Of a stretch of DNA of 28,377 bases, positions 16,080 to 23,842 are shown in pieces (the stretch's first letter is position 1; each line of letters begins with the position of its first letter). The notes under the pieces were generated by a model, which made no database searches, was not told where the DNA came from, and saw nothing but the letters and a program-made list of their open reading frames with translations. The translations under genes and the position numbers were made by a program. This stretch comes from DASUBN01 sp036500225 (GTDB taxonomy: Bacteria > Pseudomonadota > Gammaproteobacteria > Natronospirales > REEB76): positions 1-28,377 of the forward strand of contig DASYCJ010000049.1 of NCBI GenBank assembly GCA_036500225.1, given 5' to 3'.

Positions 16080-16703
16080 ATGAGCCAGTATTTCAGCGTC
16101 CATCCTCTCAATCCGCAGAAGCGCCTCATCCATCAAGCGGCGGAACTGCTCCGGGCAGGCGCGGTGGTCGTCTACCCCACGGACTCCTGTTACGCCCTGG
16201 GTTGCCACCTGGGGGACAAGGACGCCATGGAGCGCATCCGTCGCATCCGCCACGCGGACAAGGACCACAACTTCACGCTGGTGTGTCGCGACCTCTCAGA
16301 GATCTCCACCTACGCCAAGGTGGATAACCCGACATTCCGCTTGCTCAAGGCTTACACGCCCGGGCCCTATACCTTCATCATGGGAGCGACCCGCGAGGTG
16401 CCGCGCCGGCTGCAGCATCCCAAGCGCAAGACCATCGGCATCCGCATCCCGGACCATCCGGTGCCACAGGCCATGTTGGCGGAGCTGGGTGAACCCATCA
16501 TGAGTTCCACGCTGATCCTGCCGGGCGACGATGCACCGCTCACGGACCCGGAGGAGATGCGCGCGCGACTGGAGCATCAGGTGGACTTGGTCATGGACGG
16601 CGGTCCCTGCGGCTTCGAAGCCACCACGGTGGTGGACCTGTCCGGCGATGCGCCGCGGCTGCTCCGGGCCGGAAGAGGGGACCCGAAGCCCTTCGGCGGC
16701 TAG
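16080..16703 (+). CDS. yciO: YciO, Sua5/YrdC-family protein
   Basis: A 207-residue member of the Sua5/YciO/YrdC fold, which in TsaC/Sua5 makes threonylcarbamoyl-AMP for tRNA t6A. It aligns almost end to end with E. coli YciO: MSQYFSVHPLNPQKRL, VVYPTDSCYALGC (ATP site), DHNFTLVCRDLSE, PGPYTFI, KRKTIGIRIP, and a C-terminal GDPKPF. The stretch where TsaC has SAN reads MSSTLILPG, as in E. coli YciO. It is therefore probably a YciO paralogue, not the main t6A synthase; its exact role is unsettled. The plus-strand run yciO-M50-trpS-scpA-scpB-rluB starts here. In many relatives a PHP-domain gene (trpH) precedes yciO; it is absent from this spot. Confidence 0.94.
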   Translation: MSQYFSVHPLNPQKRLIHQAAELLRAGAVVVYPTDSCYALGCHLGDKDAMERIRRIRHADKDHNFTLVCRDLSEISTYAKVDNPTFRLLKAYTPGPYTFIMGATREVPRRLQHPKRKTIGIRIPDHPVPQAMLAELGEPIMSSTLILPGDDAPLTDPEEMRARLEHQVDLVMDGGPCGFEATTVVDLSGDAPRLLRAGRGDPKPFGG

Positions 16704-16712
16704 CCGCACCTG

Positions 16713-16718
16713 TATAAT
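16713..16718 (+). promoter_or_regulatory. Consensus -10 hexamer directly before the site-2 protease gene
   Basis: TATAAT, a perfect -10, is preceded by TG, and only six bases separate it from the ATG at 16725. The predicted transcription start falls on or beside the A of the start codon, so the mRNA would be leaderless. No Shine-Dalgarno is present before this ATG. No good -35 is seen at 16-18 bases upstream, which weakens the case. Confidence 0.45.
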
Positions 16719-16724
16719 GCGCGC

Positions 16725-17423
16725 ATGCCGGAATTCAGCATCGTCCAAAAAATCGCTATCTGGGTACTTCCGGTCCTGTGCGCCATCATCCTCCATGAGG
16801 TCGCTCACGGTTGGGTGGCCGAAAAGCTCGGCGACCCCACGGCACGCATGCTCGGTCGCCTGACCCTTAACCCCATCAAACACATAGATCCGGTGGGTAC
16901 CATCCTGATGCCTGCTGTGTTGCTGTTGTTGACCCGTGGCAGCTTCATGTTTGGTTATGCGAAGCCGGTGCCCATCGGTGTACGCAACTTCAAGAACATG
17001 CGTCGGGACATGGCCATCGTCGGCGCTGCCGGGCCCGCCGCCAACCTATGTATGGCCTTCACCTGGTGTTTGGCGGTGCGTGCCGGCCCCTTGCTGCAGG
17101 GTGTGACGCCGAACTTGGCGCTGCCGGTGATGCTCATCGGGGTGGCTGGCATCTATATCAATGTCATGCTGATGATCCTGAACCTGATTCCGATCCCACC
17201 GCTGGATGGCGGTCGGGTACTGAGCGGTCTTCTGCCCAAGCGTTGGGCTTTGACCTATGACCGCCTCGAACCCTGGGGTTTCCTAATCGTCGGCCTCCTG
17301 CTCATCACACGCGTGCTGGCGCCGATCATCGTCTTCCCCTTGAGTATCATCATCTATTACCTGGCCCACTTGGCAGGCTTGAGCTTCGACGGATTCCAGA
17401 TGCTACTGAGTGTGCTTACGTGA
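16725..17423 (+). CDS. Site-2 protease family (M50B) membrane metalloprotease
   Basis: A 232-residue intramembrane zinc metalloprotease homologue. The first membrane segment holds HEVAH (His24, Glu25, His28), the zinc-binding and catalytic motif. The second motif, NLIPIPPLDGG (Asn153 to Asp161), supplies the third ligand. Several further membrane segments are visible. There is no PDZ domain, unlike RseP, so it belongs to the small stand-alone group. Its substrate is unknown. It sits between yciO and trpS, an order I recall as also common in betaproteobacteria. Its stop overlaps the trpS GTG start (GTGA). A consensus TATAAT lies six bases before its ATG. Confidence 0.92.
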   Translation: MPEFSIVQKIAIWVLPVLCAIILHEVAHGWVAEKLGDPTARMLGRLTLNPIKHIDPVGTILMPAVLLLLTRGSFMFGYAKPVPIGVRNFKNMRRDMAIVGAAGPAANLCMAFTWCLAVRAGPLLQGVTPNLALPVMLIGVAGIYINVMLMILNLIPIPPLDGGRVLSGLLPKRWALTYDRLEPWGFLIVGLLLITRVLAPIIVFPLSIIIYYLAHLAGLSFDGFQMLLSVLT

Positions 17424-18637
17424 ACGCAGTCCTTCCAGGCAACCATCGTGTGTTATCAGGCATGCGCCCCACGGGCCGCATGCATCTGGGCCATTACCAC
17501 GGCGTGCTCAAGAACTGGCTCAAGCTCCAGCACGAGTATGAGTGCTTCTTCTTCGTGGCGGACTGGCACGCGCTGACTACCGGCTACGAGGACGTGAGCG
17601 GCATCGAGGACGCGGTCTGGGACATGCTGGTGGATTGGTTCGCCGTGGGCGTGGACCCGGGCAAGGCCAACCTCTTCATCCAGTCGCGCATCGTGGAGCA
17701 CGCGGAGCTACACCTTTTGCTCTCCATGATCACGCCCCTCGGCTGGCTGGAGCGGGTGCCTACATATAAAGATCAGCAGGAGAAGCTCTCCGACAAGGAT
17801 CTTTCCACCTACGGCTTCCTGGGCTACCCGGTGCTGCAGAGCGCCGACATCCTGATGTACAAGGCCGGCTTCGTCCCGGTGGGCGAGGATCAGGTGCCCC
17901 ACGTGGAGTTGACCCGGGAGATCGCGCGGCGCTTCAACTACATCTTTGGCCGTGAGCGGGACTTCGAAGCCAAGGCGGAAGCTGCGGTGAAGAAGCTCGG
18001 CAAGAAGAACGGCAATCTCTATTCCGACCTGCGCAAGCTCTATCAGGAGCAGGGCGACGCGGATGCATTGAAGACCGCGGCCATGCTGGTCACCGGTAAT
18101 CAGAACCTGACGCTTGGCGATCGCGATCGCCTGCTTGGCCATCTGGAAGGTGGCGGCCGTCCCATCCTCGCGGAACCACAGCCGCTGCTCACCGATTCTG
18201 CGCGCATGCCGGGACTGGACGGACAGAAGATGTCCAAGTCCTACGGCAATACCATCAGCCTGCGGGAAGACCCGAAGGAAGTGGAGCGCAAGCTCAAGAC
18301 CATGCCCACGGATCCGGCGCGGGTGCGCCGCAACGATCCGGGCAATCCCGAGAAGTGTCCGGTGTGGGAGTTCCACAAGGTCTACTCGGATCAGTCCACC
18401 CGTGACTGGGCCTGGAAGGGCTGCACCACCGCCGGCATCGGCTGCCTGGAGTGCAAGAAACCGGTGATCGATTCCGTGTTGAAGGAGCTGGCGCCCATCC
18501 GCGAGCGGGCCCTGGAGATCGAGGCCAACCCGGAGATCGTACGGGCTGCCGTGGCCGACGGCTGCGAAGCCGCGCGGGTCGTGGCCCGGGATACCATGGA
18601 CGAAGTGCGCCAGGCCGTGGGCCTGCCCCAACGTTGA
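17420..18637 (+). CDS. trpS: Tryptophanyl-tRNA synthetase, long form with a four-cysteine iron-sulfur-like motif
   Basis: Charges tRNA(Trp) with tryptophan; class Ic synthetase. It starts with GTG at 17420, overlapping the previous stop (GTGA); the next ATG (17462) would cut the conserved first strand RVLSGMRPTG. The signatures are HLGH (22-25) and KMSKS (270-274). The protein has 405 residues against 334 in E. coli, with an insertion of about 50 residues after the first Rossmann half (about 180-240). In the C-terminal domain Cys313, Cys335, Cys342 and Cys345 form C-x21-C-x6-C-x2-C, close to the C-x22-C-x6-C-x2-C pattern that binds a [4Fe-4S] cluster in Thermotoga maritima TrpRS. GCTTAGIGCLECKK is the tRNA-anticodon-side segment in that enzyme. 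Cluster binding here is inferred. Confidence 0.96.
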   Translation: MNAVLPGNHRVLSGMRPTGRMHLGHYHGVLKNWLKLQHEYECFFFVADWHALTTGYEDVSGIEDAVWDMLVDWFAVGVDPGKANLFIQSRIVEHAELHLLLSMITPLGWLERVPTYKDQQEKLSDKDLSTYGFLGYPVLQSADILMYKAGFVPVGEDQVPHVELTREIARRFNYIFGRERDFEAKAEAAVKKLGKKNGNLYSDLRKLYQEQGDADALKTAAMLVTGNQNLTLGDRDRLLGHLEGGGRPILAEPQPLLTDSARMPGLDGQKMSKSYGNTISLREDPKEVERKLKTMPTDPARVRRNDPGNPEKCPVWEFHKVYSDQSTRDWAWKGCTTAGIGCLECKKPVIDSVLKELAPIRERALEIEANPEIVRAAVADGCEAARVVARDTMDEVRQAVGLPQR

Positions 18638-18649
18638 TATAGAGAGCAC

Positions 18650-19543
18650 ATGCAGAACGAAGAACCGAAGATCCTAGGCACCGAGGCCGCTCCCGAGCAG
18701 ACGGAGATGCCTTTTGCCATCGTGCAGGGCGCCCCCTACATGACCCTGCCGCGGGACCTTTACATCCCGCCCCAGGCGCTGGAAGTGTTCCTGGAGGCCT
18801 TCGAAGGCCCCCTGGACCTCCTGCTGTACCTCATCCGCCGGCAAAACCTGGACATCCTCGACATCCCCATCGCCGAGATCACGCGCCAGTACATGGAATA
18901 CATCGAGCTCATGAAGGAAGTGCAGCTCGAGCTCGCCGGCGAATACCTGGTGATGGCCGCCATGCTGGCAGAGATCAAATCCCGCATGCTCTTGCCGCGT
19001 CCGCCCATCGAAGAGGGCGAGGAAGTGGATCCGCGCGCCGAACTGGTGCGCCGCTTGCAGGAGTACGAACGCTACAAGCAGGCGGGCGAGGATCTCGACG
19101 CCATGCCCTGGGTCAACCGCGACGTATTCCCGGCCCAGGCGGAGGTTCCGGACCATCGCGCCGAGCAGGCTCTGCCGGACCTGACCATGAAGGAATTGCT
19201 GATCGCCTTCAAGGAAGTGCTGCAACGCGCCGACATGTTCACCCATCACCACGTGGGCCGTGAGCAGCTCTCGGTGCGTCAGCGCATGTCCGACGTGCTG
19301 GCCGGATTGAAGGGCGAGGATTTCCGTGAGTTCACCAGCTTTTTCACGCCGGAGGAGGGACGCTTGGGCGTGGTGGTCACGTTCCTGGCATTCCTGGAAC
19401 TCATCAAGCAGCACCTCATCGAGTTGGTACAAGCCGAGGCCTTCGCCCAGATCCATGTGAAGGCGGCGGTGGGCGTGCATGACGTGGACCTGGGTAAGAT
19501 CGAGATCGACGTGGACGGAGAGGAGTCGGCCCATGAATCCTGA
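18650..19543 (+). CDS. scpA: Segregation and condensation protein A (kleisin)
   Basis: The kleisin subunit that bridges the two SMC heads with ScpB. The 297 residues include an extended N-terminus of about 45 residues before the conserved VFLEAFEGPLDLLLYLIRR, the SMC-neck-binding helix region. YLVMAAMLAEIKSRMLLP is also conserved. A central acidic linker (EEGEEVDPRAELVRRLQEYERYK) is followed by a C-terminal winged-helix domain that contacts the SMC cap. It starts 12 bases after trpS with an AGAGAG Shine-Dalgarno. Later starts at 18707 or 18740 are possible. It overlaps scpB by 11 bases, so the two subunits are translationally coupled. smc is in the same window, on the same strand. Confidence 0.95.
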   Translation: MQNEEPKILGTEAAPEQTEMPFAIVQGAPYMTLPRDLYIPPQALEVFLEAFEGPLDLLLYLIRRQNLDILDIPIAEITRQYMEYIELMKEVQLELAGEYLVMAAMLAEIKSRMLLPRPPIEEGEEVDPRAELVRRLQEYERYKQAGEDLDAMPWVNRDVFPAQAEVPDHRAEQALPDLTMKELLIAFKEVLQRADMFTHHHVGREQLSVRQRMSDVLAGLKGEDFREFTSFFTPEEGRLGVVVTFLAFLELIKQHLIELVQAEAFAQIHVKAAVGVHDVDLGKIEIDVDGEESAHES

Positions 19544-20216
19544 GAAGAAGATCGAATTACGCAACATCGTCGAAGGCGCCTTGCTGGCGGCCGGACGTCC
19601 GCTGAACGCGGAAGAGTTGCTGGCGTTGTTCCCGGAAGAGGAACGCCCGGACCGTGCTGAGCTGCGCAAGGCGCTGGAGCTACTGAAGGCCGAGTTCGAA
19701 GGCCGCGGCATCGAATTGAAGGAAGTCGCGAGCGGCTACCGCATCCAGGTGCGGCAGAACCTCGCGCCTTACATGGGCCGCCTGTGGGAAGAGCGCCCGG
19801 CACGTTATTCGCGTGCGTTGCTGGAGACGCTGGCGCTGGTGGCCTACCGCCAGCCCATTACCCGCGGCGAAATCGAGGAAGTACGCGGGGTCACTGTCAG
19901 CACCCACATTATTCGCACCCTGCAGGAGCGCGGTTGGATCCGCATCGTGGGCCACCGGGACGTGCCCGGTCACCCGGAGATGTTCGGCACCACCAAGGAG
20001 TTCCTGGATTACTTCAGCCTGAAGAGCCTGGACGAACTCCCGACCCTGGCGCAGTTACGGGACATCGAGAGCATCAATGCGGAACTAGATTTCGGCACCG
20101 ATGCCGATCCGGACGCCATCCCGGCCCAGGCGGCTGCACCGGCTCCCGCACCGCGTCTGGTGGAGGATGGGTCGGCCGCCGAGAACGACGGCGAGACCGG
20201 CGTCACGACCCACTGA
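19533..20216 (+). CDS. scpB: Segregation and condensation protein B
   Basis: A dimeric winged-helix partner of ScpA in the SMC condensin. ATG 19533 is chosen because GAGGAG lies seven bases before it and the next residues are MNPEKKIELRNIVEGALLAAGRPL; the frame opens earlier but that part overlaps scpA. The 227 residues carry two winged-helix domains; the second has the strongly conserved YSRALLETLALVAYRQPITR and GWIRIVGHRDVPGHPEMFGT. The C-terminal 30-40 residues are Ala/Pro-rich and variable. Its stop shares one base with the rluB start (TGATG). Confidence 0.95.
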   Translation: MNPEKKIELRNIVEGALLAAGRPLNAEELLALFPEEERPDRAELRKALELLKAEFEGRGIELKEVASGYRIQVRQNLAPYMGRLWEERPARYSRALLETLALVAYRQPITRGEIEEVRGVTVSTHIIRTLQERGWIRIVGHRDVPGHPEMFGTTKEFLDYFSLKSLDELPTLAQLRDIESINAELDFGTDADPDAIPAQAAAPAPAPRLVEDGSAAENDGETGVTTH

Positions 20217-21064
20217 TGAATACCGAAGGCGACGTACCGGGCGGAGAACGGCTACAGAAAGTATTGGCTGCTGCTGGCCTCGGTTCGCGCCGTGAGATCG
20301 AAGGCTGGATCAGCGAAGGCCGCGTCACCATCAATGGCCGCACCGCCAAGCTCGGTGATCGCATCGGACCCCATGACCGGGTGAGCGTGGACGGCCGGGC
20401 CGTGAAAGCCCTGGAGCACAGCAGCGACGTGCGTCGCCGCGTGATTCTCTATCACAAGCCGGAAGGCGAACTCACCACCCGCAAGGACCCGGAAGGCCGT
20501 CCCACGGTCTTCGAATCCCTGCCGCGCCTGCGAGGCAGCCGCTGGGTTTCGGTGGGCCGCCTCGATACCAATACATCGGGTCTGCTGATCTTCACCAACG
20601 ACGGCGCCCTCGCCAACAAGCTCATGCATCCCTCCACGGAGATGGAACGTGAGTACGCGGTGCGTGTATTGGGCAAGGTGACGGAAGAGCAGATAGCCGC
20701 CTTGAAGAAAGGCGTGCGCCTGGAAGACGGCATGGGTAAGTTCGATGAGATCACGGAAGCGGGCGGCGAAGGAGCCAACCACTGGTACCACGTGATCCTG
20801 CGTGAAGGCCGTAACCGCGAAGTGCGCCGCCTCTGGGATGCCGTCGGCATCACCGTTAGCCGCCTGATACGCGTGCGCTACGGAAGCCTGAGCTTACCGC
20901 GTAACCTGCCGCGTGGTGCCTGGCGTGACGCGACCCAAGAAGAGATGGATGCCTTGGTGTCCGGCGCCGGGATGCCGGTGGATACGAAGAAGAAACCTAC
21001 CCGCTCGGGGCCGCGTAAGAAGCTGACTCTATCCAAACCGAAGCGCACGCCACGTCACAGCTAA
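20216..21064 (+). CDS. rluB: 23S rRNA pseudouridine synthase (RluB type)
   Basis: Isomerises a uridine to pseudouridine in 23S rRNA (position 2605 in E. coli for RluB). ATG 20216 overlaps the scpB stop by one base and gives 282 residues, near the E. coli length (291). An N-terminal S4 RNA-binding domain (GERLQKVLAAAGLGSRREIEGWI) is followed by the RsuA-family catalytic domain with GRLDTNTSGLL, catalytic Asp117, and the conserved REGRNREVRRLWDAVG. The last 30 residues are Lys/Arg/Thr-rich, as in RluB. An RluB rather than RluE/RluF identity is supported by the scpAB neighbours and the basic tail. It converges on yciK with only six bases between stops. Confidence 0.93.
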   Translation: MNTEGDVPGGERLQKVLAAAGLGSRREIEGWISEGRVTINGRTAKLGDRIGPHDRVSVDGRAVKALEHSSDVRRRVILYHKPEGELTTRKDPEGRPTVFESLPRLRGSRWVSVGRLDTNTSGLLIFTNDGALANKLMHPSTEMEREYAVRVLGKVTEEQIAALKKGVRLEDGMGKFDEITEAGGEGANHWYHVILREGRNREVRRLWDAVGITVSRLIRVRYGSLSLPRNLPRGAWRDATQEEMDALVSGAGMPVDTKKKPTRSGPRKKLTLSKPKRTPRHS

Positions 21065-21070
21065 ACCTGA

Positions 21071-21820
21071 CTAGGCGTCGAACTGCTGTCCTGTGACGCC
21101 CTTGCTCTCTGGTCCCAATAGATACAGATAAGTCCCCACGATGCTCTCGGGCGTCGCGAGTTTCTCGCGGTCTTCTGCCGGGAAGGCCAGGCGGCGCATC
21201 TCTGTCTTCACGGGCCCCGGATTGATGCTGTTTACCCGCAGAGTCTTCCGGAACTCGGTCTCGTCCGCGAGAATCGTGGACAGGGCTTCGAGGCCTGCCT
21301 TGGACACAGCGTAGGCGCCCCAGTAGGCCCGCGCTTTGCGGCCGACGCCGGAGGAAGTGAACAGCACTGACGCATCCGGCGATTTGTAAAGCAACTCCAG
21401 GCAAGCCTTGCTCAGCATGAAGGGCGCCGTCAGGTTCACCTGCAGCACCTGCTGCCAGACATGTACCTCGTGGTGCTCGATGGGTGCCCGCTCACCCAGG
21501 ATGCCGGCATTGTGCAGCAAGCCATCGAGCCGGCCGTATTCCTTGTCCATGGCGCCGACCAGGTCTTCGTAGTCCTTGTACTTGGCGCCCATGATATCCA
21601 TGGGGAATATCGCGGGCTTGGGCGCACCGGCAGCCACCAGTGCGTCATAGGTGGCTTCGAGTTTCTTCACGGTCTTGCCCAGGAGCACCACGGTGGCGCC
21701 GTGGGTGCCCAAGGCGATGGATACGGCACGGCCGATTCCGTCACCGGCGCCGGTGACCAGGATCACCCTATCCTTGAGCAAGTCTTTCACAGGGGAGTAA
21801 TCGCGCTTGGATTCAGCCAC
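21071..21820 (-). CDS. yciK: YciK family SDR oxidoreductase
   Basis: A 249-residue short-chain dehydrogenase/reductase. It has the nucleotide-binding TGAGDGIG (23-30), NAG (104-106), a serine pair at 156-157, and the catalytic YAVSK (Tyr170, Lys174). The N-terminus (YSPVKDLLKDRVILVTGAGDGIG) and WGAYAVSKAGLEAL match E. coli YciK. Its natural substrate is unknown. There is no membrane segment. It is the last gene of the minus-strand run, ten bases after the squalene/phytoene-synthase-like gene. It converges on rluB, whereas in E. coli yciK lies near btuR. Confidence 0.92.
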   Translation of the reverse strand: MAESKRDYSPVKDLLKDRVILVTGAGDGIGRAVSIALGTHGATVVLLGKTVKKLEATYDALVAAGAPKPAIFPMDIMGAKYKDYEDLVGAMDKEYGRLDGLLHNAGILGERAPIEHHEVHVWQQVLQVNLTAPFMLSKACLELLYKSPDASVLFTSSGVGRKARAYWGAYAVSKAGLEALSTILADETEFRKTLRVNSINPGPVKTEMRRLAFPAEDREKLATPESIVGTYLYLLGPESKGVTGQQFDA

Positions 21821-21830
21821 AGTCTCGACC

Positions 21831-22658
21831 TCAACCGGATTGGCGCGCCGCTCGCCATGCGATGAGCAGCGCGGAAAGGGGATGCAATTCTACGGGCTCT
21901 GCCGCGTGGGCGATACCGGCGTGCTCCTGCTTCAGCGCCCGCTTCAATGCCAGGGCGGCGCGCACCTGCCAGACTTTCAATGCACTGCGCTCGCTCACGG
22001 GCACGCCCATGAGAGCGGAAGCACGCATGGCCCGGGCCCGGTCTCCGTAGTCCTGTACCAGTAGGTGTACCTGCTCGGTACCGTGGCTCTGGCCATTGAT
22101 ATGCCGATCCACGCCGTGGAGCTTCAGGTCTTCGGCGGCGAAGCAGAGGCGCCCTTGCAAGGCCTGAGCCACACCCCGGGATGCGATGTCCGCGAGGCAG
22201 GTGGCATTGCCCAGGAGCCGAGCGGCGAGGCGAGTCTCTTCAGAATAGGCGCCACCCTGGGCCGCGGAGAGTTCCGCCAAGGCGCCGTAATGGCGGAAGC
22301 AGTAACGCTTCACTTCCTCGAAGGTATTGAAGCCAGCGCCGGCGATGTCCATGCGCGCACCCAGTACCAGGTCCCGGAACAGGGAGTCCAAGCCCTTGAG
22401 AGCTGACATGTAGGGCTGTAGGGCTTGAGTAAGAGGATGACGGGCTCTGCCGGCATAGAGATAACCGATCTCTTCATCCCACCAGCGCAGCTTTACATCC
22501 GCCACGCCCGGATCTCGCACTTCCCGGGGTACGTCCCGCAACTCGAGATAGACCGCGTGCAACGCAATCTGGGCCGTGCGCTGTTCAGCGGGTATGAAGG
22601 TCAGGGAGAGGCGCAGGTCCAGAGAAGCGGCTGCGACCTTCTCGGCCGCAAGAGTCAT
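21831..22658 (-). CDS. Squalene/phytoene synthase-fold protein lacking the first aspartate motif
   Basis: A 275-residue protein that I place in the squalene/phytoene synthase superfamily. In true synthases the first helix pair carries DxxxD. Here the region reads YLELRDVPREVRDPGVADVKLRWWDEEI (about residues 37-64, split by me into its parts YLELRDVPREV and KLRWWDEEI), with no proper DxxxD. The second motif, normally DxxxD, reads LADIASRGV (156-163) and FAAEDLKLHGVD (173-184). This degenerate pattern resembles NDUFAF6, the mitochondrial complex I assembly factor with the same fold. It is coupled to rmuC by an ATGA overlap and lies in the ubiG cluster. It may therefore be a non-enzymatic or membrane-lipid binding factor; this is inference. 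Confidence 0.78.
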   Translation of the reverse strand: MTLAAEKVAAASLDLRLSLTFIPAEQRTAQIALHAVYLELRDVPREVRDPGVADVKLRWWDEEIGYLYAGRARHPLTQALQPYMSALKGLDSLFRDLVLGARMDIAGAGFNTFEEVKRYCFRHYGALAELSAAQGGAYSEETRLAARLLGNATCLADIASRGVAQALQGRLCFAAEDLKLHGVDRHINGQSHGTEQVHLLVQDYGDRARAMRASALMGVPVSERSALKVWQVRAALALKRALKQEHAGIAHAAEPVELHPLSALLIAWRAARQSG

Positions 22659-23842
22659 GCCTTGTCGTCCGGCTTCGAGGCGCTCAGGCGCGCTGTGGTC
22701 TCGATGGGCTCCAGGTCCGGCATGTCCTTCTTGGATTGCACACCCAGTTCCGTGAAACGTCGCGCCGCCGGCAACACCTGCCGCTCCAGGGAACCCACGG
22801 CACTGTTGAAGTGCTGCACGCTGTTCTCGAGCGCATTGCCCATCTTCTGCATATGCTCCGCGAAGGTGGCGATGCGCTGATGCAGGGTCTCAGCATGCTC
22901 GCGGATGTGTTCGGCATTCTCGGCGAGGGCCACCTGGCGCCAACCGTAGGCCACGGCCTTCAACAGCGCCACGAAGCTCGTGGGGGTGGCCAGCATCACC
23001 TTCTGGCGCAGTGCTTCCTCGATGAGGTTCGGCTCACGGTCGAGCGCCGCCGACAGGAACTGGTCGCCCGGTATGAACAGGATCACGAAGTCGGGGCTCT
23101 GTTTGAACTGATCCCAGTAATGCTTGCCCGCCAATTCCTTGATGCGTTCCCGCACCTTGCGGGCATGGGAAGCCAGGTGTGCGTCGCGGCTCTGGGCATC
23201 GGGTGCTTCGATGGCGGCGATATAGCTGTCCAGGGAAGTCTTGGCGTCCACCACCAGTTCACGGTTGTCCGGTAGGCGCACGATCATGTCCGGGCGTAGG
23301 GCACCGTCCTCGGTGTTAGTGTGCACCTGTTCCTGGAAGTCGCAGCGGTCCACCATGCCGGCGAGTTCCGCCAGACGCTTCAGGGTCATCTCACCCCAAC
23401 GTCCACGCACTTCCGGGCGGCGCAGGGCGTTCACCAGGTTGCGGGTCTCGCTCTCCAGTTGCTGCTGGCCCTGGGCCATGAGCTTCAGGTGGCTCGCGAT
23501 GCTGCCAAAGGATTCCTTGCGCTCCTTCTCGATCTCTCGAATCTGGTCTTCGGTCTTCTTCAGGGCTTCGTTGATGGGCTTGATGAGTTCGGCGAAGGCC
23601 TGCTGCTTCTTGTCCAGATCACCCCGGGCTTCCGACTGGAAGCGGCCCAGGTTCTGGGTGGCGAGTTCCAGGAAGGCCTGGTTGTTGCCCTTGAGGGCAT
23701 CGCCAGCCAAGGCCTTGAAGGTGTTCTCGAAATCCGTGCCGGCTTCGGCCTTGGCCTTGTAGGTGGCGTAACGGGTGGCGGCGACGGCGTAGCCGATCGC
23801 GAGACCGGTCGCGAGCGCGATGACTATGATGAGTACCGTCAC
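22655..23842 (-). CDS. rmuC: DNA recombination protein RmuC
   Basis: A 395-residue member of the RmuC family, predicted to limit inversions and other rearrangements; its nuclease-like activity is inferred from the fold. One N-terminal membrane segment (VLIIVIALATGLAIGYAVAA) is followed by a coiled coil (about 60-150) and the RmuC domain (about 155-350), with RGRWGEMTLKRLAELAGM, ELVVDAKTSLDSY and FVILFIPGDQFL. It starts with GTG at 23842, overlapping the gph stop (GTGA), and ends overlapping the next gene (ATGA). The residues VVDAKTSLD match the restriction-endonuclease-like core. Confidence 0.93.
   Translation of the reverse strand: MTVLIIVIALATGLAIGYAVAATRYATYKAKAEAGTDFENTFKALAGDALKGNNQAFLELATQNLGRFQSEARGDLDKKQQAFAELIKPINEALKKTEDQIREIEKERKESFGSIASHLKLMAQGQQQLESETRNLVNALRRPEVRGRWGEMTLKRLAELAGMVDRCDFQEQVHTNTEDGALRPDMIVRLPDNRELVVDAKTSLDSYIAAIEAPDAQSRDAHLASHARKVRERIKELAGKHYWDQFKQSPDFVILFIPGDQFLSAALDREPNLIEEALRQKVMLATPTSFVALLKAVAYGWRQVALAENAEHIREHAETLHQRIATFAEHMQKMGNALENSVQHFNSAVGSLERQVLPAARRFTELGVQSKKDMPDLEPIETTARLSASKPDDKA

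Noticed and set aside
16080..16703. The t6A synthase TsaC
   Set aside because: The protein aligns with E. coli YciO along its full length and lacks the TsaC SAN motif, so a TsaC assignment is not supported.
19784..20215. Upstream extension of the rluB frame
   Set aside because: It is an out-of-frame reading of scpB. The rluB start at 20216 overlaps the scpB stop and begins the S4 domain correctly.
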